Source of the DNA: Bartonella grahamii ATCC 700132
GTDB lineage: Bacteria; Pseudomonadota; Alphaproteobacteria; Rhizobiales; Rhizobiaceae
Assembly (NCBI RefSeq): GCF_000518085.1
Contig: NZ_JACX01000005.1
Coordinates: 24,070-88,069, forward strand
Reading direction: 5' to 3'
DNA: 64,000 bases
Positions 8,502 through 17,190 of the stretch are shown in pieces. Both the position numbers and the translations under genes were made by a program. The notes below the pieces were generated by a model. That model searched no databases and had not been told where the DNA came from. It worked only from the letters and a program-made list of their open reading frames with translations. How positions within the stretch are numbered: the stretch's first letter is position 1; each line of letters opens with the position of its first letter.

Positions 8502-9719
8502 ATGGATTATTTCTGTGCTGAAATGTATGCAAAAATGCAACCACGTATAACGGCAATAACTGGCTGCCATGCACTCGATTACATTGCTTTCCGCGATTCG
8601 GTTAGGATAAGTACACGCGTTTATTCGACCACTGGTGATAGTGGTTCTTTGACTCAAGTGGTCTCTGCGGGTGAACACTTACCGATGCTGATTAGTGCTA
8701 CAAGCGGCATCACCGGGGCGATGAAAATGGCCAACGTTCGTTTAAAATTCTGTAAGGAAGGGATCAGCTCATCAGAGCGCAATTTAATTCGTAACCTGCG
8801 CGCGCGGCAGGTTTTTTCCCCAGGGGATGTTGTTGGCAACCTGTTTACGATTAATCTGTTTTCATCTTTACACTACTTGGCGTGTGAAATTTTAAAAAAT
8901 TGCCGTGCACATGTTGTGCCGGTTGGCGATATTGCTCTGCTGCTGAAGAGTCATTTCGAGTTTCTGGCTGAAATACGGCTTTCGGTACTGTTTGGTGTGC
9001 CCAGCACCATCGTTCAGTTCGTTGAAGCTATGATCAGCCTTGGGGTTCCACTGGCAATTAAAAAAGTGGTCTTTACCGGTGAATCGATGCTGAGCGTGCA
9101 TGAAAACTATCTGCGCGAGATGCTGGGCGCCGATCTGCGGATAATTGGTTTATATGGTTTGTCGGAGTGCGGTTTCATTGGTATGTCCGCCGAAGGGCGG
9201 CTTAATCGGTACCTGCTCTTCAGCGATGATTTCTTCTTTGAATATGAAGATAAGAGAGGGCTGCTAGTGACATCACTGGATCCCGATGCCTCGCGCAAGC
9301 TTATCAGATATTCCGTGGGCGATATGGGCACATTATCCGTTGAAAATGGTGACCTCTATTTTGAAGGTATTAAACGCAATGCTATTGATTTTAATTTCAT
9401 GGGAAATTTGATTAGCCATGAAAAAATATTCAAAATTATTAATCGACGGTTGCCCGATGTAATTGTTCAAATTGTATTGTCCTTATCCGCGGATAGACAA
9501 GAGATTATGGATATTAAAATCTGCTGCGAAGTATTTCACGACCTTGATTTGTCCGAACTAACTGAGGAAATCTATCATTTGCCGGATATTTATGAAGCCT
9601 ATATGAAAAAGCGCGGACGTATTAATGTCACCATCGTCGAATATAGCGATTTGCTTTTCTCATCCAGAGGGAAATACCTGCTAGTTTATGACGCAAGGGA
9701 GTCCTGTAATGCAACTTGA
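8502..9719 (+). CDS. Phenylacetate-CoA-ligase-like adenylating enzyme
   Basis: A 405-residue protein resembling PaaK-type members of the ANL superfamily. ISATSGITGAMK (about residues 63-74) replaces the usual SSGTTGxPK. It is followed by FGVPSTIVQFVEAM, KKVVFTGESM, then GLYGLSECG with the adenine-pocket Tyr and Glu, and a C-terminal VTSLDPDASRKLIRYSVGD segment. PaaK-like enzymes activate aryl acids with ATP. The P-loop lacks one Thr of the canonical motif, so activity may be altered. It is the second adenylating enzyme in this operon; one could load a starter and the other release, transfer or activate an extender. The end of the gene overlaps a small ORF. Confidence 0.7.
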   Translation: MDYFCAEMYAKMQPRITAITGCHALDYIAFRDSVRISTRVYSTTGDSGSLTQVVSAGEHLPMLISATSGITGAMKMANVRLKFCKEGISSSERNLIRNLRARQVFSPGDVVGNLFTINLFSSLHYLACEILKNCRAHVVPVGDIALLLKSHFEFLAEIRLSVLFGVPSTIVQFVEAMISLGVPLAIKKVVFTGESMLSVHENYLREMLGADLRIIGLYGLSECGFIGMSAEGRLNRYLLFSDDFFFEYEDKRGLLVTSLDPDASRKLIRYSVGDMGTLSVENGDLYFEGIKRNAIDFNFMGNLISHEKIFKIINRRLPDVIVQIVLSLSADRQEIMDIKICCEVFHDLDLSELTEEIYHLPDIYEAYMKKRGRINVTIVEYSDLLFSSRGKYLLVYDARESCNAT

Positions 9720-9810
9720 TAATTTGTGTAATGAAATTGTATCAGGGAATTCGCATACGATAAATGACAACATCAGGTTTTATAGCGTGTCACCGGAGCA
9801 GCAGGAGTAA
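9709..9810 (+). CDS. Small ORF, 33 aa, unknown
   Basis: An ATG four codons before the stop of the PaaK-like gene opens a 33-residue frame that ends three bases before the next gene's ATG, so it fills the gap exactly. The peptide begins MQLDNLCNEIVSG and is acidic and polar, with no motif recognised. The gene-to-gene overlap and a full-length read to the next ribosome site make it plausible as a coupled small protein. It could equally be a spacer, and no strong ribosome site of its own was found beyond aaggga about 10 bases upstream. Confidence 0.4.
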   Translation: MQLDNLCNEIVSGNSHTINDNIRFYSVSPEQQE

Positions 9811-9813
9811 ATC

Positions 9814-10887
9814 ATGTCAGATGATGTTATTGATAATTATGATTTAGATAATAACGCATTGTTTATTCGTGGATGTAATTTGATTGATATTGCCGATGAA
9901 AACCGTTATTTGCAGAACGCATGGTTTGCACTGATTGGCAACCTTCTTAATGAAGAACAGATGGATCTGCTGATTCAGAATACTAACGCCGAACTGCAAA
10001 AGACGGATCCTACAGCCAAACTGCAGGCGATGCATCAACTGATCAATGTATTGCCATCTTTGGGTTTAAAGCAGCGATTTATGATGTTATTATCGCAAGT
10101 TGAGGTTTCGGCGGCTCAGGGTAAGGTCATGGCTCCCGTAAGCGACGGTGATTGTCTTAAAATTATCTTGCTGATGCCGTGGATTATTGCATTGGCGTGC
10201 TCTTCCCAACAGTTTTCCGATTTGCCGGAGATCGGAAATTGCAATACCTTTGAGCGTGCTTTTTGGTTAGCATTAACTAGCAAGGAAGCTTCTTCCGACT
10301 GGGATATTGATGTGCTTTGCCGGTGCATGTCTCTACTGCTGGGCGGGTTTGGTACTGTGATACCCACAACCACCACGGTAAGATTTATTGCCAGTACCAA
10401 GAGCGACGTCATTTCTGCACTAATCGGTGGGTTTTGTGCCACTGTCCCCACGCATATGGGAGCCTGCAAATATGCTATCATGCGACTTTCTGCTGTCCTC
10501 CATGAGATTGAAGCCGGGAATTTTGAGGCGGCGGTAACGCATTATTGCAAAGATAAACTCTGGCTAGGGTTTGGTCATCCGATTATGCAATGGGATGTCC
10601 GGGTTGATTTCTTTTTTTCACGCTTTCAGGTGCCTATGTGCCCCTTCAGTTCGCTTGTGCGATCTATTTCGGACAATACAGGACTGCAACCCAATGTCGA
10701 TTTTCTAATTGCAAGCATCATGAGTAAATATCGGGCTTCTCATGAGCTGGGATTGTTGGCTTTTTTCGTTTGTCGTATGCCGATACTTCTCGCGCACTAT
10801 CAAGCGCGGTTTAGCGCTCATTCCTTCGGTTTATCATCAAAGGATTTAAGAGAAAAATATAAAAAGGTCTCCCAATTATGGCTATAA
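9814..10887 (+). CDS. Citrate-synthase-like enzyme in the polyketide operon
   Basis: A 357-residue protein related to citrate synthase. Catalytic positions are visible: His214 in VPTHMGACK (aligned with the LHGGA loop), His255 in LGFGHPIMQWDVR (aligned with GFGHRVYK-DPR), and Asp296 in QPNVDFLIASIM (aligned with PNVDFYS). The two His residues are 41 apart, as in E. coli citrate synthase (from memory); the Asp is closer than usual. Citrate synthases condense acetyl-CoA with oxaloacetate; relatives use propionyl or longer acyl thioesters. Inside a carrier-protein operon, the natural guess is condensation of the finished acyl chain with an oxoacid. Substrate is inference. It overlaps the dehydratase gene by 10 bases. 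Confidence 0.7.
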   Translation: MSDDVIDNYDLDNNALFIRGCNLIDIADENRYLQNAWFALIGNLLNEEQMDLLIQNTNAELQKTDPTAKLQAMHQLINVLPSLGLKQRFMMLLSQVEVSAAQGKVMAPVSDGDCLKIILLMPWIIALACSSQQFSDLPEIGNCNTFERAFWLALTSKEASSDWDIDVLCRCMSLLLGGFGTVIPTTTTVRFIASTKSDVISALIGGFCATVPTHMGACKYAIMRLSAVLHEIEAGNFEAAVTHYCKDKLWLGFGHPIMQWDVRVDFFFSRFQVPMCPFSSLVRSISDNTGLQPNVDFLIASIMSKYRASHELGLLAFFVCRMPILLAHYQARFSAHSFGLSSKDLREKYKKVSQLWL

Positions 10888-11675
10888 AGCATCGCACCGA
10901 GCCAAATTTCTTGGGTATATGTCAGAGTATCACCTTAACCGCACCGATGCGTGCTTGCGGGCAAATCGATATTTCTCACTGGAAGTTAGCCCATAACTAT
11001 TTGAAACAGGGCTTGTTACTCGAAACCTCGCATCAGTTTTCAGTTCGATTCGCCACTATGGTGGCTAAAAACTCGGATCTCACTTATCGCTATCTCCCTG
11101 TTATGGTTGAACAGTTTTTCTCTACCGCCCATTTTGATAGCGATCGGTTACACGTTGAAGGACATATTGAACGCATTAATGAGGCCTACCGTATTCACTG
11201 TAAGGCTAGCACATACGACAATGGAAAGGCCGTTATTGCGCAGGCAATCATCATGGTCAGTAAGGTCCGCTTCCCTAGCTCGTGTTCTCAGAAAGCCGCT
11301 CTTCCATTACTAGGCGATTTATGTAAGATTTCCTCCGTAACCAGAGATTCTTGTACTTTTTCCTTTAATGCGCATCACCCGCTTTTTGAGGAACATTTCC
11401 CCTCCCGCGCCGTATGTCCTGGTTCACTATTGATTGAGATGGTTCTGGCTTTAGCCACGCAGGGTAGGACAAAAAATATCGCATCTGTTGCGCTGAAAAA
11501 AGTAAAGTTCATTGAAGCAGTTTATCCGGGAAATACCTATCAGTTGACCATTAAACAGGATACAGAGTATGAACCGGGTGGCGTTTTTTATATTCATACG
11601 GAAACTAAAAAACGAAGCACTTGCGGTAAGTTTTCTATCAAATATAAAAAGGAGGATGCACCATGTTTAACATAA
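10878..11675 (+). CDS. Double-hotdog 3-hydroxyacyl-ACP dehydratase (FabZ/FabA-like)
   Basis: A 265-residue protein in two halves. The C-terminal half has the FabZ signature HHPLFEEHFPSRAVCPGSLL, with catalytic His173 and Glu187 (in LLIEM) 14 residues apart, as in FabZ. The N-terminal half looks like a second, inactive hotdog fold (RFATMVAKN...YLPVMVEQFFSTA). FabZ removes water from 3-hydroxyacyl-ACP to give the trans-2-enoyl chain. No enoyl reductase is encoded nearby, so repeated KS-KR-DH cycles would leave conjugated double bonds, as in aryl polyenes. The gene starts inside the citrate-synthase-like gene. Confidence 0.75.
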   Translation: MAIKHRTEPNFLGICQSITLTAPMRACGQIDISHWKLAHNYLKQGLLLETSHQFSVRFATMVAKNSDLTYRYLPVMVEQFFSTAHFDSDRLHVEGHIERINEAYRIHCKASTYDNGKAVIAQAIIMVSKVRFPSSCSQKAALPLLGDLCKISSVTRDSCTFSFNAHHPLFEEHFPSRAVCPGSLLIEMVLALATQGRTKNIASVALKKVKFIEAVYPGNTYQLTIKQDTEYEPGGVFYIHTETKKRSTCGKFSIKYKKEDAPCLT

Positions 11676-12220
11676 TAATCTCTTTTATTCCGTGGAGTAT
11701 TTACTCCTGGGTTATCAACGGAAACGTTTTAACTCAGGTCGAACGCTCTCTCATCTTAACTGTGATTTTATTGTCCATTATTGCTGTGAATATTAAAATT
11801 GTCCGACAGGGAGAACCCGTGATGATTACTAACATTCTAACAGTTATTGTCCTGTTTGTTAATCATTTCGCTGGATGGTCTACACTTTTACTGAACTATC
11901 CCACAGTTTTTTGCTATCTGTCACTTGCTCTGGTTTCATTGATTAGCTTGCTGGTAAAGAAACCCTTTACCATTTTTTATGCCACAGCTAGTATTTCTGA
12001 AGAAAAACGCAAACATATCCTATTTTATCGCATCAATAAATATATTACATGGATTTGGGTAATCATCTTTTTTGCCAATGGTCTTCTAGTGGCTTTTTTT
12101 ACATGGACCCCCCAGATTTGGTTAATCACTATGGGTTTAATTTGTACTGGTATTCTTTTTTCTAAATATCTTCCTAACATCATGCAATATTTTTATCGCA
12201 TCAAACATCATGGAGCATAA
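11663..12220 (+). CDS. Multi-pass membrane protein of the operon, unknown
   Basis: A 185-residue very hydrophobic protein with about five membrane segments (near residues 5-20, 30-46, 52-70, 76-96 and 128-165). Between segments four and five is KKPFTIFYATASISEEKRK, which resembles a recurring RPFTLQYA-type loop of uncharacterised bacterial membrane proteins. A strong ribosome site (aaaaaggagg) lies in the end of the dehydratase gene, and the two genes overlap by 13 bases. Its place in the operon suggests a role in moving or anchoring the product or in membrane assembly of the enzymes; this is inference only. Confidence 0.6.
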   Translation: MFNIIISFIPWSIYSWVINGNVLTQVERSLILTVILLSIIAVNIKIVRQGEPVMITNILTVIVLFVNHFAGWSTLLLNYPTVFCYLSLALVSLISLLVKKPFTIFYATASISEEKRKHILFYRINKYITWIWVIIFFANGLLVAFFTWTPQIWLITMGLICTGILFSKYLPNIMQYFYRIKHHGA

Positions 12221-12221
12221 T

Positions 12222-12725
12222 ATGTCATTGTTTAACATTCTGACCGGAACCCCTAAATGGGCCTGGATTTTACTTATTTTTCTCATCGCGAGGGGAATAA
12301 TCGCATTGAAAGATAGGGAAACGAAGGTTTACCGCCTTTTTCTCTTGCCGTTAGTCTTTCTTTTTTTGGGCGCAAGCGATGTGATTAACCAGCTGGCGTT
12401 CCCACGCTGGGGAGCAATCGCAATGTTGGCAGGGCTGATGATCGGCTTTGGCGTTGGCTGGTTGCTCTGGCATGCCACTCCGCGTTTAAAAATCAAAGAG
12501 GGAACGGATTTAATTATTCTGCCTGGTACGCCGTTGACGCTGACATTTATTCTTATCGCTTTTGTCATCAAATTCACATTGATTGCTTTTCTCAAGATTG
12601 AACCTGATTTGAAATATGCATTTGATTTTAACCTTCTTTTTGGTCTTTTAAGTGGGTTCACTGGTGGTGTGTTGTGGGGCGGCACATTAAATTTATATAT
12701 AGCATTTCGAAAGAATCCAAATTAA
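12222..12725 (+). CDS. Small membrane protein (DUF6622-like)
   Basis: A 167-residue protein with about five hydrophobic segments: KWAWILLIFLIARGI at the start, then LFLLPLVFLFLGASDVI, IAMLAGLMIGFGVGWLLW, PLTLTFILIAFVIKFTLIAFL and a Gly-rich FGLLSGFTGGVLWGG end. The layout resembles the uncharacterised DUF6622/CcdC-like family. The ATG at 12,222 has a ggag site six bases upstream; an ATG at 12,210 overlapping the previous gene is an alternative. It is the last gene of the operon, followed by a hairpin. Function unknown. Confidence 0.6.
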   Translation: MSLFNILTGTPKWAWILLIFLIARGIIALKDRETKVYRLFLLPLVFLFLGASDVINQLAFPRWGAIAMLAGLMIGFGVGWLLWHATPRLKIKEGTDLIILPGTPLTLTFILIAFVIKFTLIAFLKIEPDLKYAFDFNLLFGLLSGFTGGVLWGGTLNLYIAFRKNPN

Positions 12726-12791
12726 TCCCTATACCATTAGCTGTGGGTGCTTCCCATTAGAACTATCTCAATAGAAGCTTATTCCTAATAA

Positions 12792-12817
12792 CAACGCTGC
12801 ATACAAATGCAGCGTTG
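12792..12817. terminator. Perfect 11-bp hairpin after the polyketide-like operon
   Basis: Arms CAACGCTGCAT and ATGCAGCGTTG are perfectly complementary around a 4-base loop, 66 bases after the last stop codon. A T7 tract lies 14 bases further on rather than directly next to the stem, so it may be a terminator with a spacer or an RNA-stabilising 3' end. Confidence 0.6.
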
Positions 12818-13948
12818 CCTCGTAGTTTCAGATTTTTTTATCCCAGCGCGTGAAGAGGTGAGGAAAGTGATATATCTGACTATGCCCCCTTGAGGGAAGA
12901 GCGAGCCTAAAGGTTTAGAATGCTATGAGTTTGAGCTAGCTGGACTTTGAGCAGATGGTTTATCGCTCATGGGAAATCATTTTGTTTTACGATTCAAAAA
13001 GAGGATAGTGATGGTTTCATTGGCGTAGGTGGGCAAGAAAACTGTTAGCTTGGCAATGCGTCAACAATTTGTAGAACTATGTTGTGGAACCCCTACGCAA
13101 AGCCGTTGCTATGATGGCATGATGCTTTTGTCAAGCATTATGATATGGGGTAGGAACCGATGTTTAAGGATGCAACTGCAGTCACTGTACGATCCAGTAG
13201 CATTACGTTTGAGTATTTAGGAGCGGTAGACTCTGTACAGGCTATGCGTACAATATGTGAAGCACGCTTGTGGGAATCAGTGTGTCATTATTGTGTTGTG
13301 CATGCAACCCTCTAGCGAGTACTTCATTGGTAAGGCTGTTTTTTGAAGCTGGTTGTAATTATCTGTGTGTTTTTAAAGAGAACGTTAGCACCGATGTATC
13401 GCGTGCAGTACCGTTTTCCTTTATAAAACTATTCTCATTTCTTTTGTTTCTTTAAGAAATCTGCACTTCTCAGCCTTTTTTGCATATGATCGATAACGTA
13501 GCTCAAGTTCCTTGAGACAGTGATTTTTTTCTCTTTTTGCTAAAAATGCCCAAACCATCTTATTTAGTCGAGACTTCGTTTAAGAAGGGATCTTCTAAAT
13601 TTATTATTTTTTTCAATAGGATATAAATTTCTCGTTTTGGGTGCGCGGTAGACTTATAGCAGTAACAAGCTTAGGCGTATAGTTAGCAGATACCGTCATT
13701 ATTGAGGAGTTTATTTAAATTGTGTTTGATCGATTGAGGTATACAGAAAAACGTGATCAATAAGCTTAGGTTTATTGGTTCTAAGCGTAGAGGGGGTGAG
13801 CTAACCAATGCAAAAGAATAAATTGTTTTTTTGCGCTGAGCGTTGGTTATTTTTCGACATAATTGCATTTTGGTCTAACTTTGTGAACACACACTATTTC
13901 TGGACTAATCGAGGAAATAGAACATTCATGTGTTGAGAGGATTAGACA
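12818..13948. other. Non-coding or decayed stretch
   Basis: No gene can be supported here. Short open frames (for example around 13,029-13,220) show no family resemblance. An 18-base segment at 13,390-13,407 recurs exactly at 28,084-28,101; read on the minus strand both give ARDTSV, so two relics of one coding sequence are likely. Confidence 0.5.
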
Positions 13949-14185
13949 ATGAGTTGTAAACAATTAGAGTAAGAAATAGACACTGTAAAGTATACGTCAA
14001 TGTAGGAGTCCAAAGCTTATGGCACACTTATTTAAGTGACGATTATTTAGGCTAAACGCATCATGTGCTTGTGGTGCCAAAAGGCTATCAATATGAGGGA
14101 AAGATTTACAAAAGCTTGAAAGCTATTGCCAAGCATATTACCGACATCAATTGGAATGGCTATTTATTTTTTGTCCTTTTAAGGC
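13949..14185 (+). pseudogene. DUF2924 phage protein, decayed
   Basis: From the ATG at 13,949 the frame reads MSCKQLE, stop, EIDTVKYTSM, stop, which matches the typical N-terminus of DUF2924 proteins. After an apparent internal deletion, THHVLVVPKGYQYEGKIYKS, LKAIAKHITDINWNGYLFF follows, the hallmark C-terminal block (usual form YKSLSAIAxxITGxxWNGPLFFGL). DUF2924 genes accompany serine recombinases in alphaproteobacterial prophages. Stop codons and frameshifts show it is dead. The next relic, a recombinase, is its usual partner. Confidence 0.7.
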
Positions 14186-14218
14186 GTGGATGAGAGGATG
14201 ACAGGGGACAAGAAAGGT

Positions 14219-14395
14219 GCTTAAACAAGCGATAAAATCAATACGCGGCGCTATATATAGACGTAAATTCACCGAAGAAGGCTTAGAGCAAGAGTTTAGC
14301 TCACTGGACGACAAAAAGAAGCAGGCGAAAGCTTTGTTAAAGCTTATTGTCATGAAGGTTGGCAATTAATACCGACGTTGCTGATAATGTAAAAA
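14219..14395 (+). pseudogene. Serine recombinase N-terminal relic
   Basis: The frames read RGAIYRRKFTEEGLEQEFSS, LDDKKKQAKALL and then, after a shift, AYCHEGWQLIPTL. This matches the resolvase-type start RCAIYTRKSxEEGLEQxFNS LDAQREAC..., followed by HEGWxLIPTxYDDGG. The catalytic Ser is the one in EFSSLD. Only about 60 codons remain. It directly follows the DUF2924 relic, the order known from recombinase-DUF2924 phage modules. Confidence 0.7.
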
Positions 14396-15224
14396 TCATG
14401 CCGCAATATATTTAAGGAGCGAGTGCAAGAGATTAATACATTCCTATGGCAGATTATAAAAGCATGGTTTGCACATGAGCCTAATTATATGATTGATAAG
14501 GCAACACAAATCATTCAGAGACAAAATGGTAAGAGCTATATTTTATTATGAATCTGGCGCACAGTATAAGACCTATAAAGGTAAAGCGTTTTATGGCATG
14601 GGGAGGATTTTCAACATGCTGTCGGGCGTTTGAGGGTGTTCTTACTCTCCGTAAAAGGTATTTTAACAAATCTTGCTTGCACGGACAAGGGAGAACTAGA
14701 AGTGGATGCCGATATAATCCCTTGTGAAATTGGTTTTTATTGCGTCGAAATAAATGATGAAGAAATTTATGTTTTAATTGACAGTGATAGTACTTGTATG
14801 TGCTTGACCAAGCCACATGTGACGCAATTTTTAAATTACCCATGGTGGCATGTCGTCAAATTGACGATACAGCTCTTCGATTTGTCAGAAATATGACAAT
14901 GCTAAAATATAGACATCTTTTGGATGTGTTTGTGACAATTGATAAGCTTACTGATAATGTTTGTAAGTGCCATAATAGCGCACAAGAAAAAATATAAAAT
15001 CGCCGCATGTGGTAATGCGAATTGATCTAGCTGACTTGCGTAAGTAAAAAGAAATAAAACAAGCACAAGAAACTTTAAAAAATAAAGAGAACAGCTTATA
15101 CGACACTTTTCATGAAAGTAAATTTGCAGAGGATACAGAAATAAATAGGATAAAAGGAATTGCGACATACAAAAAAAATATTCATAGACATATTTTATAC
15201 TAAGCGTAACGGAGAAGCGCAAAG
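14396..15224. other. Decayed stretch before the type III R-M genes
   Basis: No recognised gene. An 88-codon frame at 14,630-14,896 lacks a ribosome site and any family resemblance. At 15,015-15,203 a 62-codon frame, interrupted by one TAA at codon 11, reads MRIDLADLRK then KEIKQAQETLKNKENSLYDT and ends 21 bases before mod; it may be the relic of a small coiled-coil gene. Confidence 0.35.
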
Positions 15225-17162
15225 ATGAGTATAATAGCAGGTGAAGATAAAATAGAGGGCATGAGTCAAAGTCCAGTTAATCCAGACATAGAAAAGTTAA
15301 AAGCAGCCTTTCCGCAATGTTTTGCTGAGGGAAAGCTCAATATAGATCAGCTTCTTAATCTATGCGGCGAATATATTGATAATGATTTTGAGAAGTTCAA
15401 ATTTGAATGGAAGGGCAAAGGAGCAAGTTTAAAGCTTGCTCAAAAGCCTTCATTTGCGACATTGCGCCCGAAGCGCGAGGAGAGCGTAAACTTTGATAAT
15501 ACACATAATCTTTATATTAAGGGCGATAATCTTGAAGTGTTAAAACTTATCCAGCGGGCTTATTTTGGCCAAGTGAAGATGATCTATATAGACCCGCCCT
15601 ATAATACGGGTAATGATTTTATCTATGGTGATGATTTTAAAGACCCATTGGCGCGATATAAGGAAGTGACGAGCCAAACGACAAAATCGAACCCTGAGAC
15701 AATGGGGCGGTTTCACACGGCTTGGCTCAATATGATTTATCCGCGCTTGCGTTTGGCACAGACCTTATTGCGTGACGATGGGGTGATATTTATCTCCATA
15801 GATGATCACGAGGTGCATAATTTGCGCAAAGTGTGCGACGAGGTTTTTGGCGAAGAGAATTTTGTTGCTCAATTGGTGTGGAATTTGTCTAGTGGAACGC
15901 AAGCAGGGCATTTCACGCGGTCGCATGAATATATTCTTGTTTACGCAAGATATAAGACAGCCTTAAATTATTTTAAAGATTTAGACGGTGGAGTTATCAG
16001 TGATAGGGCAGTAAAAAAAATCTCGGCTGCAAATCCAGCGAGTGAAGTATTGTTTCCTAAAGGAAGCATTCAATTTGAAGGAACAGATGCAGAGTTTCCT
16101 GATGAGTTGGGGGGCTCAGAGAAGCAATATGTTGTTGCAGGTAAATTGCGCTTTGAGAATGGCTTATTAGCGGAAGATGTAACGATTAAAGCAGGGTGGG
16201 CTATGAAGAACCAGCTTATGTCATGGCTGGGCGGAAAAGAAACTTTTGATAGTAAGGGACAAAGAGTCACTCGATTTTATTTTAATGCGCAAGGTCGTGT
16301 TTGCTATGAAAAAGAAAGAGATACGGTTCATCCGAAAACAGTGCTGCCTCTGGAGATTGGGAGTACCAAAAAAGGCTCTTCGGAATTGATTCAATTGCTG
16401 GGTGCAAAATTATTGGAGTATCCAAAGCCTACTGCGCTGCTTGAGTATTTAATAAAGCACATTTGCACCAGCGACAACGACATCATTCTCGATTTTTTCG
16501 CTGGCTCTAGTACAACAGCGCATGCAGTGATGGCTTTGAATGCCGAAGATGGTGGTAATCGCAAATTCATCATGGTGCAATTGCCTGAATTATGTGATGA
16601 AAAGAGCGAAGCCTATAAAGCTGGTTATAAAACTATCTGCGATATAGGTAGCGAACGTATTCGTCGCGCTGGTACACAAATCAAGCAAAAGCATGAAGCA
16701 GAACTCACAAGCGAGCAGCCTCTAGACACCGGATTTCGCGTTCTAGAGCTCGATAGTTCCAACTTTTCCATATGGGACGATAGCCCGATTGATCCGAATG
16801 CACTTGATGTTAAAGAACAATTGCAAACGCGCTTGGATCATATTTTGCAGGGGGTGAATCCCGAGCGCTCTCATCAAGATATTATCTTCGAAATCATACT
16901 TAAATATGGTTGGCCACTGGATTTAAAAATTTACCCTTTACCAATCAATGGCAAAAAATTCTATTATATAGGCGAGAGCGAAGGCGATGTCTTGGTAATT
17001 ATAGCCATAGACCCGCCCTTTGAACCCGAAGATGCGGAAGAGATGATAAAGTATTTGCCCGTAAAAATCGTAGCGCTTGATGCGGCCTTTAAAAGTGATG
17101 AGGCGCTTATTAATTGCGACTTTATCTTTAAAGACAATGAAGTAAGTTTTGATAAAATTTAA
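15225..17162 (+). CDS. mod: Type III restriction-modification DNA methyltransferase (Mod)
   Basis: A 645-residue adenine methyltransferase. The catalytic DPPYNTG motif (about residues 123-129) precedes the SAM-binding DFFAGSSTTAHAV (about residues 422-434), the order of beta-group enzymes that includes type III Mod subunits. A target-recognition region lies between (about 220-400). Mod sets sequence specificity and methylates one strand; it also forms the complex with Res. The res gene follows after 28 bases. The frame is intact. An internal Met at codon 13 (MSQSPVNPD) is an alternative start. Confidence 0.9.
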   Translation: MSIIAGEDKIEGMSQSPVNPDIEKLKAAFPQCFAEGKLNIDQLLNLCGEYIDNDFEKFKFEWKGKGASLKLAQKPSFATLRPKREESVNFDNTHNLYIKGDNLEVLKLIQRAYFGQVKMIYIDPPYNTGNDFIYGDDFKDPLARYKEVTSQTTKSNPETMGRFHTAWLNMIYPRLRLAQTLLRDDGVIFISIDDHEVHNLRKVCDEVFGEENFVAQLVWNLSSGTQAGHFTRSHEYILVYARYKTALNYFKDLDGGVISDRAVKKISAANPASEVLFPKGSIQFEGTDAEFPDELGGSEKQYVVAGKLRFENGLLAEDVTIKAGWAMKNQLMSWLGGKETFDSKGQRVTRFYFNAQGRVCYEKERDTVHPKTVLPLEIGSTKKGSSELIQLLGAKLLEYPKPTALLEYLIKHICTSDNDIILDFFAGSSTTAHAVMALNAEDGGNRKFIMVQLPELCDEKSEAYKAGYKTICDIGSERIRRAGTQIKQKHEAELTSEQPLDTGFRVLELDSSNFSIWDDSPIDPNALDVKEQLQTRLDHILQGVNPERSHQDIIFEIILKYGWPLDLKIYPLPINGKKFYYIGESEGDVLVIIAIDPPFEPEDAEEMIKYLPVKIVALDAAFKSDEALINCDFIFKDNEVSFDKI

Positions 17163-17190
17163 ACTATAGAGAGACGATTGGGGTGGCGAT

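Noticed and set aside
5677-9719. Reading the two adenylating enzymes as part of a nonribosomal peptide synthetase
   Set aside because: No condensation or peptidyl carrier domains are present; the ACP, KS and DH genes point to a polyketide-type pathway.
10116-10481. 121-codon minus-strand frame inside the citrate-synthase-like gene
   Set aside because: Shadow of a gene with conserved motifs; no ribosome site.
13029-13220. 63-codon frame as a transposase fragment
   Set aside because: No DDE or helix-turn-helix pattern could be recognised.
14630-14896. 88-codon frame as a gene
   Set aside because: No ribosome site, no family resemblance, and it lies in DNA full of decayed phage genes.
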